From Caldilineae bacterium (GTDB lineage: Bacteria; Chloroflexota; Anaerolineae; JAAEKA01), in the NCBI GenBank assembly GCA_020634555.1, contig JACKBK010000016.1:1-64000 (forward strand): a stretch of 64,000 nt of DNA, in the 5' to 3' direction. The translations under genes and the position numbers were made by a program. Below the pieces are notes generated by a model, which did no database searches, had not been told where the DNA came from, and worked only from the letters and a program-made list of their open reading frames with translations. Shown one piece after another: positions 1 to 9,790 of the stretch (positions are counted from its first letter, which is position 1; each line of letters starts with the position of its first letter).

Positions 1-9
1 GTTTACCAT
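1..9 (-). CDS. First codons of next transporter-operon gene (partial)
   Basis: An ATG on the minus strand at 9-7 (Met-Val-Asn, then the window ends) is preceded by AGGAGGAG at 25-18 with an 8-nt spacer, an almost ideal ribosome binding site. It lies 291 bp downstream of the dppF-like stop in the same direction. By the usual gene order of such operons it could be the substrate-binding protein or a permease, but only three codons are visible, so the product is unknown. Confidence 0.55.
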
Positions 10-55
10 GTGTGTTTCTCCTCCTGAAAGAGAGATAGGGTTTCTGACAGATCTG

Positions 56-105
56 GCACCGGGCTTCTAGCCTCGGTGCTGCTGCCTTTGCGGATTCTCC
101 GCAAA
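56..105 (-). other. Two hairpins in gap between ATPase genes and next operon gene
   Basis: The 291-bp gap (10-300) holds two adjacent inverted repeats. At 56-79 a GCACCG-type stem has one bulge and a 5-nt loop. At 87-105 TTTGCGGA and TCCGCAAA form a perfect 8-bp stem with a 3-nt loop. No T-run follows on the minus strand, so these are more likely processing or mRNA-stabilising structures than a full terminator. The remainder of the gap shows no gene. Confidence 0.4.
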
Positions 106-300
106 TCAGTGTGAACTGCAAAGCTTGTCAAGCTTCAGGACAGTTACAGCATCAAGCCAATCGCGCCCGCTGAGCCGGCACGACGGCAATTTTGACCGGT
201 ATCACCTCCTTTCACCAGATTATCATCGGATGATCCAAGTGACCGTCACGTCGAGCGAGCTGAGTCGCCCAACCGACAGTCACCTATTTACCAACGATTC

Positions 301-1343
301 TCAACTGACAGCCTCAACGTGCTCCGAATCGGCGTATTGGCTTGGAACCGCCTCGTAGAGCCAGCAAGCAACAAAATGGCCGCTGCCGGCGTCCAAAAAC
401 TCCGGTTCTTCTTCCTTGCAAACTGCCATGACACGCGGGCAACGGGTGCTGAAGTTGCAGCCCTTGGGCGGGTTGGCCGGGCTGGGAACATCGCCCTCCA
501 GAATGATCCGCTGGCGTTGCGACTCGATGCGCGGATCAGGGATCGGCACAGCGGACAACAAAGCCTGCGTATAAGGATGCATCGGGTTTTCGTAAAGATC
601 GTTGCGATCGGTTAGCTCGACGATCTTGCCCAGATACATAACCGCAATTCGGTCGGAGATGTGGCGCACCACCGACAGATCGTGGGCAATGAAGAGATAG
701 GTCAAACCAAACTCGGCCTGCAAGTCCTCCAAAAGATTGATAACCTGGGCCTGGATCGATACGTCCAGCGCCGAGATCGGCTCGTCGCAGACGATGAACT
801 CGGGATTGACCGCCAAAGCGCGCGCCACGCCGATGCGCTGGCGCTGGCCGCCGGAGAACTCGTGCGGATAACGGTTGATAAAATAGGGGTTCAGCCCTAC
901 TACTTTGAGCAACTCTTGCACTCGCTTGCGGCGATCCATTCCCTTGGCGATGTTGTGCACTTCCAGCGGCTCACCCACGATGCTGCCCACCGTCATGCGC
1001 GGGTTCAGGGATGCATACGGATCCTGGAAGATCATCTGCATTCGCCGCCGCTGCTGGCGGAGTTCCTCGCCCTTCATCTGAGTAAGGTCGATATCCTCGA
1101 AGTACACCTTACCGCCCGTCGGTCGGTATAGTTGCAGGATGGCGCGGCCGGTCGTGGACTTGCCGCAGCCCGACTCACCAACCAATCCCAGGGTTTCACC
1201 CCGGTGAACCGAGAAGTTCAGGCCATCGACAGCCTTGATGTATCCCTTGACCCTCTGCATGATGACGCCCGATGTGATCGGGAAGTGCATTTTTAGCCCG
1301 TCCACCCGGAGCAGTACGTCGCCGCTGCCGTTGCTGTTGCTTG

Positions 1344-1347
<4 letters not shown>
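301..1347 (-). CDS. dppF: Di/oligopeptide ABC transporter ATP-binding protein (DppF/OppF-like)
   Basis: Cytoplasmic ATPase subunit (348 aa) of a dipeptide/oligopeptide/nickel-type importer. Visible motifs: Walker A GESGCGKST at about residues 57-65, Q-loop FQDP at 107-110, ABC signature FSGGQRQR at 154-161, and Walker B ending in DEP near 180. The C-terminal oligopeptide-transporter extension carries the usual cysteines (CNFSTRC). The start at 1347 was chosen because its ATG overlaps the TGA of the upstream ATPase gene (ATGA), a translational-coupling arrangement; an upstream in-frame start at 1377 is less likely. Substrate cannot be told from the ATPase. Confidence 0.93.
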
Positions 1348-2327
<980 letters not shown>

Positions 2328-2702
2328 TCAGGCCTCCTGGATAACTACTGATAATCCTCTTGGTTCCGTGCGCGTGAAACAATAACCTTGATTATTGCGA
2401 TTATCGCGCAAACACCAATCGACCGCGCGGCTCAACACTTGGTGCCTTGACCCGGCGGATTCTTGGATGTTGGGGCGAAAAAATAGATTAAACACGAAGA
2501 GAAATTGGATTCGGAGGAACACCAACAGAGAACACTGCGCCTTTAAGTTCTGAGGTGAAACTGGACGCAATGATGGCAATCGACTTGTCAGGATCGCAAA
2601 GACCTGTGTGTCAGACTTGGCGTTTGATGGGGTTTCGGATAGCAAGGCGGTGATCACGCAGCGAGACTGCCTCTCTGTGGGATGCCCTGTCGGTAGTGCG
2701 TA

Positions 2703-2731
2703 ATACTATCACAACCACAAACCCTTGTCAA
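2703..2731 (-). promoter_or_regulatory. Sigma70-type promoter for the transporter operon
   Basis: On the minus strand a perfect -35 TTGACA (2731-2726) and a -10 TAGTAT (2708-2703) are separated by exactly 17 bp. Transcription would start near 2696, leaving a leader of about 370 nt before dppD at 2327. The stretch 2328-2702 contains no convincing gene; small palindromes occur near 2386-2406 (CAATAA/TTATTG and GCGATTATCGC) that could be operators. Confidence 0.7.
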
Positions 2732-2819
2732 ACAGCGTCTTGCTACACCGAGAAGAAAAGAACTGTGCTTGTTGGTTACAGTCCGACAACTTCCTGACTG
2801 TCGAGGCAAGCAGCAACCA

Positions 2820-3371
2820 TCATTGTGTGTTGTACTTCAGGGTTGGATCAAGCCCAGGGTTGAACAAGGACAACAATGCCGGATTGAAGCTACTGCTGTC
2901 GAGAGTGCGGGATTTGGTCAGCTCAGCCATACTAAGCGTGTCGCCGCGCGTGGGCAAGTAGACCGGTGCTGCTGGTGGGCTTGTGTGGACAATCTCGCGA
3001 CGAGGTACATCCTCAGGAACAAACAGCGGCATCGAAAGCGATTGCTCCTCTGTAGCCACCTGAGCAACAGCAGCAGGAGTGGGTTGCAGAGGAACTTCGG
3101 CGACCCTGCCAGGCGTCAGCGAAGCGCCTAACATGGCAATCACGATCATCGCAGCCGCGCCCTGCACGATTCCATTGATGAGATGCTGAACGCGCAACCC
3201 GGCCAGGCGTCGACGTTTGGCCGGGCCAGCTCGCACCTGCGACCGAAGGAGTGGCCAGCCGTCGCCCGGCGGCGCAGAGCGCGATGCCCGTGTCCGCAGG
3301 GAGCCGCGAATCACTTCGTCGAGCGCATCATCCTGTGCATCCTGATGACGCCATTGCTGTGGAGACATCAC
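2820..3371 (-). CDS. Single-pass membrane protein paired with ECF sigma factor, putative anti-sigma factor
   Basis: A 183-aa protein I do not recognise by family. Residues 1-60 are polar and basic, one membrane segment lies at about 66-84, and the rest is a Pro/Ser/Thr-rich extracytoplasmic tail without a clear fold. It overlaps the preceding ECF sigma gene: GTG at 3371 or ATG at 3368 against the TGA at 3370-3368. That coupling and the N-in/C-out layout are what one expects of an anti-sigma factor. No zinc-binding HxxxCxxC motif is visible, so the role is inferred from context only. Confidence 0.7.
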   Translation of the reverse strand: MMSPQQWRHQDAQDDALDEVIRGSLRTRASRSAPPGDGWPLLRSQVRAGPAKRRRLAGLRVQHLINGIVQGAAAMIVIAMLGASLTPGRVAEVPLQPTPAAVAQVATEEQSLSMPLFVPEDVPRREIVHTSPPAAPVYLPTRGDTLSMAELTKSRTLDSSSFNPALLSLFNPGLDPTLKYNTQ

Positions 3372-3934
3372 GCCATCGCCTCGGCCATGGTTGCAACATC
3401 GCCCATCAGCCGTTTGCGCAAGATATTGCGCGCATAGTGCAAGCGCGACTTAACGGTGCCCACCGGACAGTCGAGGATGTATGCGATTTCTTCGATGCTG
3501 AACTCGCTCAAATAGAAGAGGGTAATAACCACTCGATGTGGCAAACTCAGACTGTCGATGGCTTCTTGAACCTCGTCCCGGGTTGCGGCGCTTTCGACGT
3601 GTCGTTCCATGGAATGATTGGCTGTAGCGTGCAGCGCTTCAAACACCGATTCGGCAGGGTTGGCGCGCCGCTTACGTTTCGCCACGTAGTTGTAGGCAAG
3701 ATTGACCGTGACCCGATGTAACCAGGGAGAAATGGGGGTTGAACCATCGATCCGGTCGATATTGGCGTGCAGGCGCAGGAAACAGTCCTGCAGGATGTCC
3801 TCCGCGGCGCCGGTGTCGTTGGTTATCGCCAGTGCTGCGCGGTAAACCTGGCTCCTGTATTTGTTGTACAGAGCTTCGAAGGCCCGCAGGTCACCTCTGC
3901 GAATTTGGGCAATCAGTTGTCCATCTTCGTGCAC
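3368..3934 (-). CDS. RNA polymerase ECF sigma factor
   Basis: 188-aa sigma-70 family ECF factor. Region 2 spans about residues 10-85, with the core-binding and -10 melting helix around EDILQDCFLRLH. Region 4 spans about 125-180, with the helix-turn-helix IEEIAYILDCPVGTVKSRLH. There is no region 1 or 3, as usual for the group. It directs RNA polymerase to a specific regulon, probably held inactive by the overlapping downstream membrane protein. A TATAAT-like -10 lies about 50 bp upstream (3992-3987) without a good -35, so autoregulation is possible but not shown. Confidence 0.93.
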   Translation of the reverse strand: MHEDGQLIAQIRRGDLRAFEALYNKYRSQVYRAALAITNDTGAAEDILQDCFLRLHANIDRIDGSTPISPWLHRVTVNLAYNYVAKRKRRANPAESVFEALHATANHSMERHVESAATRDEVQEAIDSLSLPHRVVITLFYLSEFSIEEIAYILDCPVGTVKSRLHYARNILRKRLMGDVATMAEAMA

Positions 3935-3986
3935 ACTTGGCTCCCAGCGTCAGATTTGCTACACGATCCGTGCGTCTTCTACACCA

Positions 3987-3992
3987 ATTATA
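3987..3992 (-). promoter_or_regulatory. Possible -10 element upstream of ECF sigma gene
   Basis: TATAAT on the minus strand, 53 bp before the ATG at 3934. No acceptable -35 at 16-18 bp was found, so this may be chance or a promoter needing an activator. Confidence 0.3.
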
Positions 3993-4054
3993 CTACAAGA
4001 AGGTTCATTTTGCTGTGGGAATCGTCCCCAATCTCGAAACTTTGCCGAACGCGG

Positions 4055-6433
4055 CTACACTCGTAACAGCATTTGCAGTATCAACTGTGCGGCTGTTTTG
4101 TCCAGGGGCTCGTTGTTGTTGCCGCATTTGGGACTCTGGATACAACTGGGGCAGCCGCCGTCGCAGGGGCAGTGAGCTATCACGTCGTAGGTGGCGCGCC
4201 AGAGCGCCGGCAGTTCTCTGAACCCCTGTTCAGCGATGCCTACGCCGCCCGGGAATCCGTCGTAGATAAAGATCTGCGGCGCGTCGGTGTCCGGGTGGCG
4301 CGGCGTACTTAGCCCGCCGATGTCCCAGCGGTCGCACATGGCGAAAAGGGGCAGGATACCGATGGCCGCGTGCTCGGCCGCATGGATGCCGCCCAGAAAA
4401 TCCAGCCCGCGGCGCGCGCAGGCCTGCACGATCTCCGGCGCCAGATCCCACCACAACGCCGCGGTTTCGAAAGTAGACGCCGGCATATCCAGCGGCTCAT
4501 CGCCCAACACCTCCTCGCTGTAGTGGCGCAGTTTACGGTAGCCCACCACTTGCGAGGTGGTACGGACGTATCCGAAGTAGGCGAAACCACCGGGGATGGG
4601 CCGGTTGGCCAGCGAACGCATGATGCGCACATCGCTCCACTCACGCACTTCGGTGTAATAGTCCACCTCGGCCGGCCGCGCCACCGCCAGCCCCATCTCG
4701 CTGTCAAATCGGCTGACGACATAGCTGTCGCCCTGGTGCAGATACACTGCACCCGGGTGTACCCGTTGCGCGGCTGTGCTGCTCTCGATCTCCTCCAGCG
4801 TGCGATAGTTGTTCGATTCGTCCAGAATAGCAAAGCGGCTGCCGCCAGCCGAGCGCAGATTGACCTTCTCCGCCGGATAACCCGAACCTGTGAATGTCCA
4901 ACGTTCACCCTGGAAGGCCAGTGTGCCCTGTTCTTCCAGTTGCACCATGGCCTGCACAAAGCCGGGACCAAAGAGCAGCTCATCGTCGAAGCGGCCCGGC
5001 CCGGCAATGTTGCCCAGCGGCGCCTCGTGCGCGGCGCAAGGCAGGTGGCGCAGCAGAATAGTGACGTTGTCGGGATCGATCAGCGCGTGCTCGTGGGGCC
5101 GGCCAAACAGATCGGCCGGGTGGCGCATATAGTACTGGTCCAGCGGGTTGCTAAGCGCGATCAGCACCGCCAGCGACGGCGAGTCGCCGCGCCCGGCCCG
5201 ACCGGCCTGCTGCCACAGGCTGGCGATGGTACCCGGATAGCCCAGCAACACCGCCGCGTCCAGTCCACCCACGTCGATGCCCAACTCCAGCGCTGTGGTA
5301 GCCGTCACCCCCAGCAGCTTGCCGCTAAACAGGTCACGTTCAATCTGCCGCCGCTGCTCCGGTGTGTAACCGGCGCGATAGGCGGCGATGCGCGGAGCAG
5401 GCGAGGGAGAATCGCCGGAGCCTTTCCCGGTTTTCCTTCCTCTCCCTTTTCTCCCGTCTTCCTTCCTCAGCTCGTCACGAGCGTACCGCAGGATCAGTTC
5501 TGCCACCTTGCGCGCCCGCGTGAAGACGATGGTGCGCGTGTTGTTACGCACCAGGCTGGCAAAAAGGGTCGTGGCCTCGCCGTTCGGGCTTCGGCGGGAG
5601 GTCTGGGCGCGATCGATGAAGGGTGGGTTCCAGAGAGCGAAGGTGCGTGGGCCTTGCGGGCTGCCGTCATCGTCGATCACTTGCGGCTCAACACCGGTCA
5701 GCGCTGTGAAATGCCGGGCCGGGTTGGCAATGGTTGCGCTGGCGGCGATGAACTGTGGCTCGGCGCCATAGAGCGCGCAGACTCGTCGAAGGCGCCGCAA
5801 TACACAGGCAACCTGCGAGCCGAAGACGCCGCGGTAGATATGCGCCTCGTCGACGACCACAAAACGCAGGTTGCGGAAGAAGCTGCCCCAGAGCGGATGG
5901 TTGGGCAAGACGCCAAGATGCAGCATATCGGGGTTGGTGAGGATGATCTGGCCGCTCTTGCGCAGGTGGCTGCGGCGGCTCTTCGGGGTGTCGCCGTCGT
6001 AGGTACCAACCGTGACCGGTAAGGGGGAGTCGCCGCGGCCGCGCTGGCCCTCGACCGCGCTGCCCAGCGTGCGCAATGCCCGCAGTTGGTCTTGCGCCAG
6101 CGCCTTGGTGGGGAAAAGATACAGTGCGCGGGCGGTGGGACGTTCAAGGATCGTCTCCAACACCGGCAGATTATAGCAAAGCGTCTTGCCGCTGGCTGTG
6201 CCGGTGACCACCACCACATGCCGGCCGGCCAACGCCGCGTTGACCGCTTCGGCCTGGTGGGTGAACAGCCGGTCGATGCCTTGGCTGCGCAGCGATGCCT
6301 GCAGTCCCGGGTGCAAGCTATCGCGCAGCGCACCGTATCTCGCACTACGGCGCGGAATCTGCTCGCGATGTACGATCTGGCCCTGGTAGAAGGGCTGGCG
6401 CATCAGTTGCTTGAGAAAGGCGGTAACGTCCAT
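4055..6433 (-). CDS. DEAD/DEAH-box helicase with C-terminal zinc-binding DUF1998-type domain (MrfA/YprA-like)
   Basis: 792-aa superfamily 2 helicase. Walker A GTASGKT lies at residues 78-84, the DEAH box at about 195-198 (VVVDEAHIYRG), and motif VI QQAGRAGR further on. The C-terminal DUF1998-type region has a cysteine cluster CPCDGGCPSC...C close to the end. Bacillus MrfA and fungal Hrq1 of this architecture act in DNA interstrand-crosslink repair, so a repair role is likely. A low-complexity Lys/Gly/Arg-rich insert of about 25 residues, encoded by a polypurine tract (5388-5475), sits between the helicase lobes. The gene stands alone, with the APC-USP gene divergent upstream. Confidence 0.9.
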   Translation of the reverse strand: MDVTAFLKQLMRQPFYQGQIVHREQIPRRSARYGALRDSLHPGLQASLRSQGIDRLFTHQAEAVNAALAGRHVVVVTGTASGKTLCYNLPVLETILERPTARALYLFPTKALAQDQLRALRTLGSAVEGQRGRGDSPLPVTVGTYDGDTPKSRRSHLRKSGQIILTNPDMLHLGVLPNHPLWGSFFRNLRFVVVDEAHIYRGVFGSQVACVLRRLRRVCALYGAEPQFIAASATIANPARHFTALTGVEPQVIDDDGSPQGPRTFALWNPPFIDRAQTSRRSPNGEATTLFASLVRNNTRTIVFTRARKVAELILRYARDELRKEDGRKGRGRKTGKGSGDSPSPAPRIAAYRAGYTPEQRRQIERDLFSGKLLGVTATTALELGIDVGGLDAAVLLGYPGTIASLWQQAGRAGRGDSPSLAVLIALSNPLDQYYMRHPADLFGRPHEHALIDPDNVTILLRHLPCAAHEAPLGNIAGPGRFDDELLFGPGFVQAMVQLEEQGTLAFQGERWTFTGSGYPAEKVNLRSAGGSRFAILDESNNYRTLEEIESSTAAQRVHPGAVYLHQGDSYVVSRFDSEMGLAVARPAEVDYYTEVREWSDVRIMRSLANRPIPGGFAYFGYVRTTSQVVGYRKLRHYSEEVLGDEPLDMPASTFETAALWWDLAPEIVQACARRGLDFLGGIHAAEHAAIGILPLFAMCDRWDIGGLSTPRHPDTDAPQIFIYDGFPGGVGIAEQGFRELPALWRATYDVIAHCPCDGGCPSCIQSPKCGNNNEPLDKTAAQLILQMLLRV
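5388..5475 (-). repeat. Polypurine repeat tract inside helicase gene
   Basis: On the minus strand this stretch is nearly all purine with repeated GGAA/GGGAA units. It is translated in frame as a Lys/Gly/Arg-rich insert. It resembles tracts at 17186-17220 and 44053-44151. Confidence 0.55.
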
Positions 6434-6568
6434 GGTGTGGTAACTCGCGTGTTTTCAAGGAAAACCCTTGGTGTTGCGTCATGCGTTTTTCGTACGAGAA
6501 GGCGCAGCAAAACACGCAGTATGCAATACACAAGCGGGCAAGTCTACCGATCAGGCTACAGCAGTGGG

Positions 6569-6597
6569 TTGCCCCAGAAGGTGTTGTAGTCTATAAT
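6569..6597 (+). promoter_or_regulatory. Promoter of APC-USP gene
   Basis: TTGCCC (6569-6574), a 17-bp spacer and a perfect TATAAT (6592-6597). Transcription would start near 6604, which excludes the longest in-frame start at 6481 and supports the ATG at 6697. The rest of 6434-6568 shows no gene; a 12-bp match to a dispersed GTATTGCATACT motif lies at 6518-6529. Confidence 0.65.
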
Positions 6598-6696
6598 ATC
6601 TCCCGTCCCGTTCCAAATGTGACAATTTCCAATCGTTGTTTCCGTCCCACTTGCGGCAGGAAACCATTCACCCTTCCCAGAAAGAAAAGATATAGG

Positions 6697-9141
6697 ATGG
6701 CAGCACCAGTCTCAAGAAAATTATCCAACTCGTTTGAAGGCGCCCTGGCGGGCGGAGGTGATCCAGCTACCTCGCCGCTGTACGTTTTTGGGCCGTTCTT
6801 GCAATTAATCGTCGTTGCAGGCGTCGCTGCTGTGACGTTTGGCGCCAGCATCTGGCTGGTGATTTTGACCGTTGCTGCGGTATCAGCCATGTACCGGCTG
6901 GTGATGCGCTGGGTGACCGACGGCAGCGGCGGCAGTGGCCTCAGTGAAGAAGAATTTGGCGGCTGGGCAGTCAAGGTCAATGCCGGGATAACCTTCATTG
7001 AGTACACCCTGACCTTTCTTGTTAGCATGGCGGCCATGGTAACTTTCATTGCCGATCGGCTGCCTGTACTCAACCAGACGATATTCCTCAACCTTCAGTA
7101 CCGGACCTTGGTGGCAATAGTGCTCAGCATCCTCACCGGCTGGATCGTCAACCGCGGCCCCAAGGTGTCCGCGAGGGTGTTTGGCCCGGCAACGTTGGGA
7201 GTACTTATCTTGCTGTGGGCCATGATCGTTTTCTCGATCATCCAGCGATACATTCCTGGCGGCGTGTTACAGGGAGTGCCGCTGGTGCCGTCTATCAACC
7301 TCGAAGCCTTCAAGTCCGAGTTCCTCTTCGAGTTCACGCTGGCTGGCTACGCACGCATTCTGGCGCTGATGACCGGTATCGAGGTATTTGCAAACCTGGT
7401 GGCAGCCTATCAAGGCAATCCGGAAGAGAAGAGCCGCAAAGCCTTCGGCAGCCTGATCATCATCATGGGGACAACCTCGTTGACGATGTTGATCGTCGGC
7501 CCGGCAATCCTGGCGCTGTCCAATGTTGCCTTGTCCCATGAAGTATCGGTTTTCACACAGACGATGGATAAGTTGTTGCCCAGTCCGTTGCCTCAGATCG
7601 GCACACTGGTCGGCGTTCTCGTGCTGCTTTCAGCGTCAGCGGCCAGTGCCCAGGGTTTACAGAACCTTGCGCTTGGTTTGAAGGATCGTCACTACATCCC
7701 CTCCGTGCTGGGCCAGCGCAACCGCTTTGATGTTGCCAATTGGCCGGTGTGGATCGAGGTCGCAATCGTCGTTTTCTGCTTCCTGTTCGTGGGCACCAAA
7801 GAGGAGACCTATCTTTCCGTCTATGCAGCCGGCGTGTTCATCTTGCTGAGCATGACGGGGTGGGCGACGACAAAACGGCTGATCCGAATGCTGCGCGCTG
7901 AATTCAAGGGCAGCAGCGTTGCGATCCTGGCTGGGGTGATTCTGGCAGCGTTGCTGACCACCGGGGCTACAATCATCATCTTTGCCGAGCGTTTCACGGA
8001 AGGCGCCTGGCTTTACATTCCATTGATCATCGGACTCTATATCTTCTTCAGCTACTTCCGGCGCAGAATTGGAGAGCCCAGTATAACTAAAGAGGAGTTG
8101 GGTCGTCGCGAGGAAGCTTTTTACGGGATTGGTATTCCTCCTGGCGAGGCCGCGGCTGCTGCGCCGTTGGTTGACCCGTCTATTCTGGAACCTCTGCCCG
8201 CCAGCGCCACTTCCTGGCACGGGCAACCTGCCGAAATTCATAAGATTATGGTCACCCTTGACGGCTCTGAGTTTGCCGAGCGGGCGTTGCCCATCGCCGA
8301 AGCTATCTGCCGTGTGACAGGCGCCACAATGATTCTGGTGTCGGTGATACCGGTCAAGGGCTTGCAGCGCGTGCTGCCGAAGACTCGTTCCGCGGACGAT
8401 GGCGGAACGACTGGCCAAATGGAAAAGGAAACCTATCTGAGCGCCGTTGCCGGGCGTATGAAAACTGCTGGCTTGAAGGCGGACTACTTCGTGGCGGTTG
8501 GCGGGGTGGCAGAAGCTATCAACACGCTGATGCACGAAACAGATGCCGACATGCTCATCATCAGCACGCGCGGCTTGTCTGGTATGGGGCGGTTCCTGAT
8601 GGGCAGCACGGCCGACGCCGTCGTGCAGTTGACCACTCGCCCTGTGCTTCTGATCCGCCCCGAAGATCTGGCTCCCGGCGAAACCCCAAGCTTTGAAAAA
8701 GTCATGGTGACGCTGGACGGGTCGAGTTTCTCCGAGCGTATCCTGCCCTTCGCCAAATCGCTAGCAGGCGCAATAAACGGGGAGATCATCCTGTTGAGCG
8801 TCCCTGAGGTCCCGGAGCCGGAAATGTATGGCAGCATGAAGGATGCAGTCAAGGACTTGCGTCGGGAGGCCGAGACAAAGGCCTGGCGCTATCTCAAGGG
8901 CGTAGCCGCTCAACTGGACCGGGAAGGCGTCAATGTACGGCCAATCGTTACGGGATCGCGGCCGGCCACTACCATTGTGGAAGTTGCTGAGAGCGAGAAC
9001 GCGGACCTGGTGATGCTTGCCACTCACGGCCGCGGCGGTCTGGATCGCCTCTTTGTTGGCAGTGTGGCCGACCGGGTGATCCACCACACAACCTGCCCGG
9101 TGTTCCTGGTGCCGGTGCATGAGAAACGATCTCCTGTCTAA
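6697..9141 (+). CDS. APC-superfamily permease fused to two universal stress protein domains
   Basis: 814-aa membrane protein. Residues ~1-470 form about 12 hydrophobic segments with the pattern of amino-acid/polyamine/organocation permeases. Two UspA domains follow at about 513-655 and 665-812. Each starts with IMVTLDGS/VMVTLDGS and carries the nucleotide-binding loop (GLSGMGRFLMGS, GRGGLDRLFVGS), typical of ATP-binding Usp proteins. The Usp tail probably senses nucleotide and modulates transport; substrate is unknown. The ATG at 6697 is preferred over 6481 because the promoter at 6569-6597 lies between them and the extra 72 residues look unnatural. A hairpin follows the stop. Confidence 0.88.
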   Translation: MAAPVSRKLSNSFEGALAGGGDPATSPLYVFGPFLQLIVVAGVAAVTFGASIWLVILTVAAVSAMYRLVMRWVTDGSGGSGLSEEEFGGWAVKVNAGITFIEYTLTFLVSMAAMVTFIADRLPVLNQTIFLNLQYRTLVAIVLSILTGWIVNRGPKVSARVFGPATLGVLILLWAMIVFSIIQRYIPGGVLQGVPLVPSINLEAFKSEFLFEFTLAGYARILALMTGIEVFANLVAAYQGNPEEKSRKAFGSLIIIMGTTSLTMLIVGPAILALSNVALSHEVSVFTQTMDKLLPSPLPQIGTLVGVLVLLSASAASAQGLQNLALGLKDRHYIPSVLGQRNRFDVANWPVWIEVAIVVFCFLFVGTKEETYLSVYAAGVFILLSMTGWATTKRLIRMLRAEFKGSSVAILAGVILAALLTTGATIIIFAERFTEGAWLYIPLIIGLYIFFSYFRRRIGEPSITKEELGRREEAFYGIGIPPGEAAAAAPLVDPSILEPLPASATSWHGQPAEIHKIMVTLDGSEFAERALPIAEAICRVTGATMILVSVIPVKGLQRVLPKTRSADDGGTTGQMEKETYLSAVAGRMKTAGLKADYFVAVGGVAEAINTLMHETDADMLIISTRGLSGMGRFLMGSTADAVVQLTTRPVLLIRPEDLAPGETPSFEKVMVTLDGSSFSERILPFAKSLAGAINGEIILLSVPEVPEPEMYGSMKDAVKDLRREAETKAWRYLKGVAAQLDREGVNVRPIVTGSRPATTIVEVAESENADLVMLATHGRGGLDRLFVGSVADRVIHHTTCPVFLVPVHEKRSPV

Positions 9142-9152
9142 AATCTCTACCG

Positions 9153-9198
9153 CAGCTTGGCGGCCGGCGGCCCAACAAGCGTCGCCGCCGCCAAGCTG
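9153..9198 (+). terminator. Hairpin after APC-USP gene
   Basis: A 12-bp perfect stem (CAGCTTGGCGGC at 9153-9164 and its complement at 9187-9198) lies 11 bp after the stop codon, with a 22-nt loop. No T-run follows, so it may stabilise the 3' end or act as a weak terminator. Confidence 0.45.
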
Positions 9199-9334
9199 CC
9201 TGGGTACTCAGCAATGCTGAAATTACAGCGCTGATTGGCCGCGTTACGCATCGATGGTTCGATTTGACAGGACACATGATTCCATGTAAACTGTCCATCG
9301 TAGGAAGAAATACGTTCCTGTTTGTGCTCAACCA

Positions 9335-9369
9335 AGCCACCAGACGTTATGCCGGTGGCTGTTTTGTTG
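9335..9369 (+). terminator. Candidate rho-independent terminator upstream of cold-shock gene
   Basis: Stem AGCCACC (9335-9341) and GGTGGCT (9354-9360) followed by GTTTTGTTG. It could end transcripts from the permease gene, or form part of the cold-shock mRNA leader. The 313-bp gap 9142-9454 holds no gene. Confidence 0.5.
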
Positions 9370-9454
9370 TATTACAAGAACCACTTCGACCTATAACTCT
9401 ATACCCGTAGCGGCACTGTCCGCTGCACACACAAGCAAGAAGGAGGACACCAAC

Positions 9455-9667
9455 GTGTCTGAGCGAGAAACTGGAACGGTCAAGTGGTTCAACGCAACCA
9501 AGGGTTACGGCTTTATTGCCCGCGCAAATGGCTCCAAGGACGTCTTCGTCCATCACTCCGAGATTCAGAGCACTGGCTATCGCAGCCTGAACGAGGGTGA
9601 GCAGGTCGAGTTCACCGTAGAGCAGGGCCCCAAGGGTCCCCAGGCGATCAACGTCGTCGCGCTCTAG
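9455..9667 (+). CDS. Cold-shock protein (CspA family)
   Basis: 70-aa single-domain OB-fold RNA/DNA chaperone. RNP1-like KGYGFI and RNP2-like VFVHHSEI motifs are both present, and the length matches the family exactly. The start is GTG at 9455, fixed by AAGGAGG at 9440-9446 eight nt upstream and by the family length. Such proteins melt mRNA structure at low temperature or serve as general RNA chaperones. The gene stands alone with terminator-like hairpins downstream (9685-9717 and 9738-9768). Confidence 0.96.
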   Translation: MSERETGTVKWFNATKGYGFIARANGSKDVFVHHSEIQSTGYRSLNEGEQVEFTVEQGPKGPQAINVVAL

Positions 9668-9684
9668 AACCTGTCACGCGTGCT

Positions 9685-9717
9685 GGCTGCCTCACCACAA
9701 ACCACAATGAGGTAGCC
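9685..9717 (+). terminator. Hairpin downstream of cold-shock gene
   Basis: GGCTGCCTCA (9685-9694) pairs with TGAGGTAGCC (9708-9717): 10 bp with one G-T pair and a 13-nt loop. No T-run follows; it precedes the stronger terminator at 9738-9768. Confidence 0.5.
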
Positions 9718-9737
9718 GGATTTCGCATCGGCTTCAA

Positions 9738-9768
9738 GCCCATCTACCGTCAGGCAGGTGGGCTTTTT
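9738..9768 (+). terminator. Rho-independent terminator of cold-shock gene
   Basis: GCCCATCT pairs with AGGTGGGC (one T-G pair) around a 10-nt loop and is followed directly by TTTTT at 9764-9768. Confidence 0.75.
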
Positions 9769-9790
9769 GCGTCTCCAACACACTTCCATT

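Noticed and set aside
2328..2657. 109-aa minus-strand open frame upstream of dppD
   Set aside because: It lies in the leader between a consensus promoter and dppD, has no ribosome binding site and no recognisable features.
4370..6022. 550-aa open frame on the plus strand opposite the helicase gene
   Set aside because: It is antisense to a clearly conserved helicase; the translation is Arg/Gln/His-rich with no domain. High GC makes such shadows common.
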